64,000 nt of DNA from Sabellastarte sp. h YS-2021 (lineage: Eukaryota; Annelida; Polychaeta; Sabellida; Sabellidae). Position 1 is the stretch's first letter, and each line of letters opens with the position of its first letter. The DNA is taken from contig OZ024931.1 of NCBI GenBank assembly GCA_964017235.1, positions 135,596,033 through 135,660,032 on the forward strand. The letters run 5' to 3'. This document shows, in pieces, positions 56,001-64,000 of this stretch. The translations under genes and the position numbers were made by a program. The notes under the pieces were generated by a model, which saw only the letters and a program-made list of their open reading frames with translations, was not told the DNA's origin and ran no database searches.

Positions 56001-59000
56001 GGGGGTGCATTAAGATGTATTCATTTCTTGCCCAAAAAGGCAGATGTAAGGCTATAAACCATATTTTTTGCGAGTGTGGGAGCCACTAAGAGAGAATCAA
56101 GTAGTGTATTCCTTTAGAAATACACAACAAGCTCAAAATACATGTCTTGGGAGTGCATGTAGCGAGGGTACCACTAAATGGCAAATCAGTTCAAACCACC
56201 CCTTAAAGTAGTTGTATCTGGCTCAAATTTTCACAGAAAACTCAGTTTATATCAGAGAATAAAATTGCATTGGTCTGAACCACTCAAGAGCCATATTAGG
56301 AATTTCAGTTTCCGGGGTGTGGGGCTGGTCTGGCCCCCCCTCATGGAGGTAATGTCAAGTATCTCATAATGTATCAAATCTGAAGCCAAAAGTTAATTTC
56401 ATTCATGTTTTGACAATAAAAGAGGACATTTTGGGCACATTTGGAACATTACATCTCTGAACAGAAATTATATAACCCAAATAGGGCTGTTAAAATGGTC
56501 GAAAAAAGATGTAAATCAGCCCAAATGAGTAGCAAATGTTGGTCTATAATCCTGAAATTTGGTCAGAATATAGTGTGCAACTAGCTAAATCTGACTGCAC
56601 AGGTTTTAGAATTACATCTGATATAGCAGTGACTACTGGTGTGGTATTTGGACCCCAGCAGGCCTGTAATACGCCTGCTGGGGGGTGCATTAAGATGTAC
56701 TCATTTCTTGCCCAATAAGGCAGATGTAAGGCTATAAACCATATTTTTTGCGAGTGTGGGAGCCACTAAGAGAGAATTAAGTAGTGTATTCCTTTAGAAA
56801 TACACAACAAGCTCAAAATACATGTCTTGGGAGTGCATGTAGCGAGGGTACCACTAAATGGCAAATCAGTTCAAACCACCCCTTAAAGTAGTTGTATCTG
56901 GCTCAAATTTTCACAGAAAACTCAGTTTATATCAGAGAATAAAATTGCATTGGTCTGAACCACTCAAGAGCCATATTAGGAATTTCAGTTTCCGGGGTGT
57001 GGGGCTGGTCTGGCCCCCCCTCATGGAGGTAATGTCAATTATCTCATAATGTATCAAATCTGAAGCCAAAAGTTAATTTCATTCATGTTTTGACAATAAA
57101 AGAGGACATTTTGGGCACATTTGGAACATTACATCTCTGAACAGAAATTATATAACCCAAATAGGGCTGTTAAAATGGTCGAAAAAAGATGTAAATCAGC
57201 CCAAATGAGTAGCAAATGTTGGTCTATAATCCTGAAATTTGGTCAGAATATAGTGTGCAACTAGCTAAATCTGACTGCACAGGTTTTAGAATTACATCTG
57301 ATATAGCAGTGACTACTGGTGTGGTATGTGGACCCCAGCAGGCCTGTAATACGCCTGCTGGGGGGTGCATTAAGATGTACTCATTTCTTGCCCAATAAGG
57401 CAGATGTAAGGCTATAAACCATATTTTTTGCGAGTGTGGGAGCCACTAAGAGAGAATTAAGTAGTGTATTCCTTTAGAAATACACAACAAGCTCAAAATA
57501 CATGTCTTGGGAGTGCATGTAGCGAGGGTACCACTAAATGGCAAATCAGTTCAAACCACCCCTTAAAGTAGTTGTATCTGGCTCAAATTTTCACAGAAAA
57601 CTCAGTTTATATCAGAGAATAAAATTGCATTGGTCTGAACCACTCAAGAGCCATATTAGGAATTTCAGTTTCCGGGGTGTGGGGCTGGTCTGGCCCCCCC
57701 TCATGGAGGTAATGTCAAGTATCTCATAATGTATCAAATCTGAAGCCAAAAATTAATTTCATTCATGTTTTGACAATAAAAGAGGACATTTTGGGCACAT
57801 TTGGAACATTACATCTCTGAACAGAAATTATATAACCCAAATAGGGCTGTTAAAATGGTCGAAAAAAGATGTAAATCAGCCCAAATGAGTAGCAAATGTT
57901 GGTCTATAATCCTGAAATTTGGTCAGAATATAGTGTGCAACTAGCTAAATCTGACTGCACAGGTTTTAGAATTACATCTGATATAGCAGTGACTACTGGT
58001 GTGGTATGTGGACCCCAGCAGGCCTGTAATACGCCTGCTGGGGGGTGCATTAAGATGTACTCATTTCTTGCCCAATAAGGCAGATGTAAGGCTATAAACC
58101 ATATTTTTTGCGAGTGTGGGAGCCACTAAGAGAGAATTAAGTAGTGTATTCCTTTAGAAATACACAACAAGCTCAAAATACATGTCTTGGGAGTGCATGT
58201 AGCGAGGGTACCACTAAATGGCAAATCAGTTCAAACCACCCCTTAAAGTAGTTGTATCTGGCTCAAATTTTCACAGAAAACTCAGTTTATATCAGAGAAT
58301 AAAATTGCATTGGTCTGAACCACTCAAGAGCCATATTAGGAATTTCAGTTTCCGGGGTGTGGGGCTGGTCTGGCCCCCCCTCATGGAGGTAATGTCAAGT
58401 ATCTCATAATGTATCAAATCTGAAGCCAAAAATTAATTTCATTCATGTTTTGACAATAAAAGAGGACATTTTGGGCACATTTGGAACATTACATCTCTGA
58501 ACAGAAATTATATAACCCAAATAGGGCTGTTAAAATGGTCGAAAAAAGATGTAAATCAGCCCAAATGAGTAGCAAATGTTGGTCTATAATCCTGAAATTT
58601 GGTCAGAATATAGTGTGCAACTAGCTAAATCTGACTGCACAGGTTTTAGAATTACATCTGATATAGCAGTGACTACTGGTGTGGTATTTGGACCCCAGCA
58701 GGCCTGTAATACGCCTGCTGGGGGGTGCATTAAGATGTATTCATTTCTTGCCCAAAAAGGCAGATGTAAGGCTATAAACCATATTTTTTGCGAGTGTGGG
58801 AGCCACTAAGAGAGAATCAAGTAGTGTATTCCTTTAGAAATACACAACAAGCTCAAAATACATGTCTTGGGAGTGCATGTAGCGAGGGTACCACTAAATG
58901 GCAAATCAGTTCAAACCACCCCTTAAAGTAGTTGTATCTGGCTCAAATTTTCACAGAAAACTCAGTTTATATCAGAGAATAAAATTGCATTGGTCTGAAC

Positions 59001-62000
59001 CACTCAAGAGCCATATTAGGAATTTCAGTTTCCGGGGTGTGGGGCTGGTCTGGCCCCCCCTCATGGAGGTAATGTCAAGTATCTCATAATGTATCAAATC
59101 TGAAGCCAAAAGTTAATTTCATTCATGTTTTGACAATAAAAGAGGACATTTTGGGCACATTTGGAACATTACATCTCTGAACAGAAATTATATAACCCAA
59201 ATAGGGCTGTTAAAATGGTCGAAAAAAGATGTAAATCAGCCCAAATGAGTAGCAAATGTTGGTCTATAATCCTGAAATTTGGTCAGAATATAGTGTGCAA
59301 CTAGCTAAATCTGACTGCACAGGTTTTAGAATTACATCTGATATAGCAGTGACCACTGGTGTGGTATTTGGACCCCAGCAGGCCTGTAATACGCCTGCTG
59401 GGGGTGCATTAAGATGTACTCATTTCTTGCGAAATAAGGCAGATGTAAGGCTATAAACCATATTTTTTGCGAGTGTGGGAGCCACTAAGAGAGAATTAAG
59501 TAGTGTATTCCTTTAGAAATACACAACAAGCTCAAAATACATGTCTTGGGAGTGCATGTAGCGAGGGTACCACTAAATGGCAAATCAGTTCAAACCACCC
59601 CTTAAAGTAGTTGTATCTGGCTCAAATTTTCACAGAAAACTCAGTTTATATCAGAGAATAAAATTGCATTGGTCTGAACCACTCAAGAGCCATATTAGGA
59701 ATTTCAGTTTCCGGGGTGTGGGGCTGGTCTGGCCCCCCCTCATGGAGGTAATGTCAAGTATCTCATAATGTATCAAATCTGAAGCCAAAAAAATTAATTT
59801 CATTCATGTTTTGACAATAAAAGAGGACATTTTGGGCACATTTGGAACATTACATCTCTGAACAGAAATTATATAACCCAAATAGGGCTGTTAAAATGGT
59901 CGAAAAAAGATGTAAATCAGCCCAAATGAGTAGCAAATGTTGGTCTATAATCCTGAAATTTGGTCAGAATATAGTGTGCAACTAGCTAAATCTGACTGCA
60001 CAGGTTTTAGAATTACATCTGATATAGCAGTGACCACTGGTGTGGTATTTGGACCACAGCAGGCCTGTAATACGCCTGCTGGGGGTGCATTAAGATGTAC
60101 TCATTTCTTGCGAAATAAGGCAGATGTAAGGCTATAAACCATATTTTTTGCGAGTGTGGGAGCCACTAAGAGAGAATTAAGTAGTGTATTCCTTTAGAAA
60201 TACACAACAAGCTCAAAATACATGTCTTGGGAGTGCATGTAGCGAGGGTACCACTAAATGGCAAATCAGTTCAAACCACCCCTTAAAGTAGTTGTATCTG
60301 GCTCAAATTTTCACAGAAAACTCAGTTTATATCAGAGAATAAAATTGCATTGGTCTGAACCACTCAAGAGCCATATTAGGAATTTCAGTTTCCGGGGTGT
60401 GGGGCTGGTCTGGCCCCCCCTCATGGAGGTAATGTCAAGTATCTCATAATGTATCAAATCTGAAGCCTAAAAAATTAATTTCATTCATGTTTTGACAATA
60501 AAAGAGGACATTTTGGGCACATTTGGAACATTACATCTCTGAACAGAAATTATATAACCCAAATAGGGCTGTTAAAATGGTCGAAAAAAGATGTAAATCA
60601 GCCCAAATGAGTAGCAAATGTTGGTCTATAATCCTGAAATTTGGTCAGAATATAGTGTGCAACTAGCTAAATCTGACTGCACAGGTTTTAGAATTACATC
60701 TGATATAGCAGTGACTACTGGTGTGGTATTTGGACCCCAGCAGGCCTGTAATACGCCTGCTGGGGGGTGCATTAAGATGTATTCATTTCTTGCCCAAAAA
60801 GGCAGATGTAAGGCTATAAACCATATTTTTTGCGAGTGTGGGAGCCACTAAGAGAGAATCAAGTAGTGTATTCCTTTAGAAATACACAACAAGCTCAAAA
60901 TACATGTCTTGGGAGTGCATGTAGCGAGGGTACCACTAAATGGCAAATCAGTTCAAACCACCCCTTAAAGTAGTTGTATCTGGCTCAAATTTTCACAGAA
61001 AACTCAGTTTATATCAGAGAATAAAATTGCATTGGTCTGAACCACTCAAGAGCCATATTAGGAATTTCAGTTTCCGGGGTGTGGGGCTGGTCTGGCCCCC
61101 CCTCATGGAGGTAATGTCAAGTATCTCATAATGTATCAAATCTGAAGCCAAAAGTTAATTTCATTCATGTTTTGACAATAAAAGAGGACATTTTGGGCAC
61201 ATTTGGAACATTACATCTCTGAACAGAAATTATATAACCCAAATAGGGCTGTTAAAATGGTTGAAAAAAGATGTAAATCAGCCCAAATGAGTAGCAAATG
61301 TTGGTCTATAATCCTGAAATTTGGTCAGAATATAGTGTGCAACTAGCTAAATCTGACTGCACAGGTTTTAGAATTACATCTGATATAGCAGTGACTACTG
61401 GTGTGGTATTTGGACCCCAGCAGGCCTGTAATACGCCTGCTGGGGGGTGCATTAAGATGTACTCATTTCTTGCCCAATAAGGCAGATGTAAGGCTATAAA
61501 CCATATTTTTGCGAGTGTGGGAGCCACTAAGAGAGAATCAAGTAGTGTATTCCTTTAGAAATACACAACAAGCTCAAAATACATGTCTTGGGAGTGCATG
61601 TAGCGAGGGTACCACTAAATGGCAAATCAGTTCAAACCACCCCTTAAAGTAGTTGTATCTGGCTCAAATTTTCACAGAAAACTCAGTTTATATCAGAGAA
61701 TAAAATTGCATTGGTCTGAACCACTCAAGAGCCATATTAGGAATTTCAGTTTCCGGGGTGTGGGGCTGGTCTGGCCCCCCCTCATGGAGGTAATGTCAAG
61801 TATCTCATAATGTATCAAATCTGAAGCCAAAAATTAATTTCATTCATGTTTTGACAATAAAAGAGGACATTTTGGGCACATTTGGAACATTACATCTCTG
61901 AACAGAAATTATATAACCCAAATAGGGCTGTTAAAATGGTCGAAAAAAGATGTAAATCAGCCCAAATGAGTAGCAAATGTTGGTCTATAATCCTGAAATT

Positions 62001-64000
62001 TGGTCAGAATATAGTGTGCAACTAGCTAAATCTGACTGCACAGGTTTTAGAATTACATCTGATATAGCAGTGACCACTGGTGTGGTATTTGGACCCCAGC
62101 AGGCCTGTAATACGCCTGCTGGGGGTGCATTAAGATGTACTCATTTCTTGCGAAATAAGGCAGATGTAAGGCTATAAACCATATTTTTTGCGAGTGTGGG
62201 AGCCACTAAGAGAGAATTAAGTAGTGTATTCCTTTAGAAATACACAACAAGCTCAAAATACATGTCTTGGGAGTGCATGTAGCGAGGGTACCACTAAATG
62301 GCAAATCAGTTCAAACCACCCCTTAAAGTAGTTGTATCTGGCTCAAATTTTCACAGAAAACTCAGTTTATATCAGAGAATAAAATTGCATTGGTCTGAAC
62401 CACTCAAGAGCCATATTAGGAATTTCAGTTTCCGGGGTGTGGGGCTGGTCTGGCCCCCCCTCATGGAGGTAATGTCAAGTATCTCATAATGTATCAAATC
62501 TGAAGCCAAAAAAATTAATTTCATTCATGTTTTGACAATAAAAGAGGACATTTTGGGCACATTTGGAACATTACATCTCTGAACAGAAATTATATAACCC
62601 AAATAGGGCTGTTAAAATGGTCGAAAAAAGATGTAAATCAGCCCAAATGAGTAGCAAATGTTCGTCTATAATCCTGAAATTTGGTCAGAATATAGTGTGC
62701 AACTAGCTAAATCTGACTGCACAGGTTTTAGAATTACATCTGATATAGCAGTGACCACTGGTGTGGTATTTGGACCACAGCAGGCCTGTAATACGCCTGC
62801 TGGGGCTGCATTAAGATGTACTCATTTCTTGCGAAATAAGGCAGATGTAAGGCTATAAACCATATTTTTTGCGAGTGTGGGAGCCACTAAGAGAGAATTA
62901 AGTAGTGTATTCCTTTAGAAATACACAACAAGCTCAAAATACATGTCTTGGGAGTGCATGTAGCGAGGGTACCACTAAATGGCAAATCAGTTCAAACCAC
63001 CCCTTAAAGTAGTTGTATCTGGCTCAAATTTTCACAGAAAACTCAGTTTATATCAGAGAATAAAATTGCATTGGTCTGAACCACTCAAGAGCCATATTAG
63101 GAATTTCAGTTTCCGGGGTGTGGGGCTGGTCTGGCCCCCCCTCATGGAGGTAATGTCAAGTATCTCATAATGTATCAAATCTGAAGCCTAAAAAATTAAT
63201 TTCATTCATGTTTTGACAATAAAAGAGGACATTTTGGGCACATTTGGAACATTACATCTCTGAACAGAAATTATATAACCCAAATAGGGCTGTTAAAATG
63301 GTCGAAAAAAGATGTAAATCAGCCCAAATGAGTAGCAAATGTTGGTCTATAATCCTGAAATTTGGTCAGAATATAGTGTGCAACTAGCTAAATCTGACTG
63401 CACAGGTTTTAGAATTACATCTGATATAGCAGTGACTACTGGTGTGGTATTTGGACCCCAGCAGGCCTGTAATACGCCTGCTGGGGGGTGCATTAAGATG
63501 TATTCATTTCTTGCCCAAAAAGGCAGATGTAAGGCTATAAACCATATTTTTTGCGAGTGTGGGAGCCACTAAGAGAGAATCAAGTAGTGTATTCCTTTAG
63601 AAATACACAACAAGCTCAAAATACATGTCTTGGGAGTGCATGTAGCGAGGGTACCACTAAATGGCAAATCAGTTCAAACCACCCCTTAAAGTAGTTGTAT
63701 CTGGCTCAAATTTTCACAGAAAACTCAGTTTATATCAGAGAATAAAATTGCATTGGTCTGAACCACTCAAGAGCCATATTAGGAATTTCAGTTTCCGGGG
63801 TGTGGGGCTGGTCTGGCCCCCCCTCATGGAGGTAATGTCAAGTATCTCATAATGTATCAAATCTGAAGCCAAAAGTTAATTTCATTCATGTTTTGACAAT
63901 AAAAGAGGACATTTTGGGCACATTTGGAACATTACATCTCTGAACAGAAATTATATAACCCAAATAGGGCTGTTAAAATGGTCGAAAAAAGATGTAAATC
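47097..64000 (+). repeat. Satellite array, segment 4
   Basis: The segment completes the monomer interrupted by element B and then holds about 24 monomers to the window end; the last is 8 bases short. Monomer types recur in ordered runs. The AAAAAGGC/GAATCAAG type at 48354, 58566, 60608 and 63329 is often followed by one or two monomers of the GACCACTGG/TTGCGAAATAAG subfamily. This gives higher-order units of two to four monomers. Runs of 13-14 C occur near 51563 and 52248. There is no insertion, gene or RNA gene that I can see in these 17 kb. Confidence 0.95.

Noticed and set aside
1..64000. CRISPR or other prokaryotic array
   Set aside because: The repeat unit is 680 bp without unique spacers, and the inserted elements are eukaryotic DIRS-type retrotransposons.

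Overview
This window is eukaryotic repeat DNA, most likely from an invertebrate animal. It is AT-rich, has no host gene that I can recognise, and holds three copies of tyrosine-recombinase retrotransposons of the DIRS order. Such elements occur in animals, fungi and protists, so the host cannot be named from this sequence alone.

Layout. About 60 head-to-tail monomers of a ~680-bp satellite (roughly 41 kb in total) occupy 1-1532, 8314-13770, 20551-37506 and 47097-64000. Three retroelement insertions interrupt the array. Element A is on the + strand at 1533-8313 and again at 13771-20550. These two are not independent insertions: a block of about 12.24 kb (element plus flanking satellite) was duplicated. 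A third, unoccupied version of the same satellite neighbourhood survives at about 21.75-24.1 kb and shows the pre-insertion site at 23273-23274. Element B lies on the - strand at 37507-47096.

Both elements encode Gag, then a reverse transcriptase/RNase H, then a tyrosine recombinase (YR). Their ends are split direct repeats, in the order A1-genes-B1-A2-U-B2. No aspartic protease, DDE integrase or methyltransferase is visible, so the best fit is the Ngaro-like branch of DIRS. Element A has one copy with all three reading frames open (13771-20550) and one with a one-base frameshift in gag (1533-8313). Element B has open frames but carries an extra tandem 1,987-bp A-U-B cassette.

How the genes work together. 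Gag would package the RNA. Pol, probably made by -1 ribosomal frameshifting at A_AAA_AAC in both elements, would copy it to DNA. YR would integrate a circular intermediate by crossover at a 2-3 bp core. The sequence supports that route directly: filled junctions, internal B1/A2 junctions and the empty site share only TGT (element A) or CA/TG (element B), with no longer target-site duplication. Both elements also have a possible phase-1 intron that would fuse Pol in frame to YR, and a C-rich/G-rich tract exactly at the A2/U boundary. All comparisons were made by eye on the given sequence.
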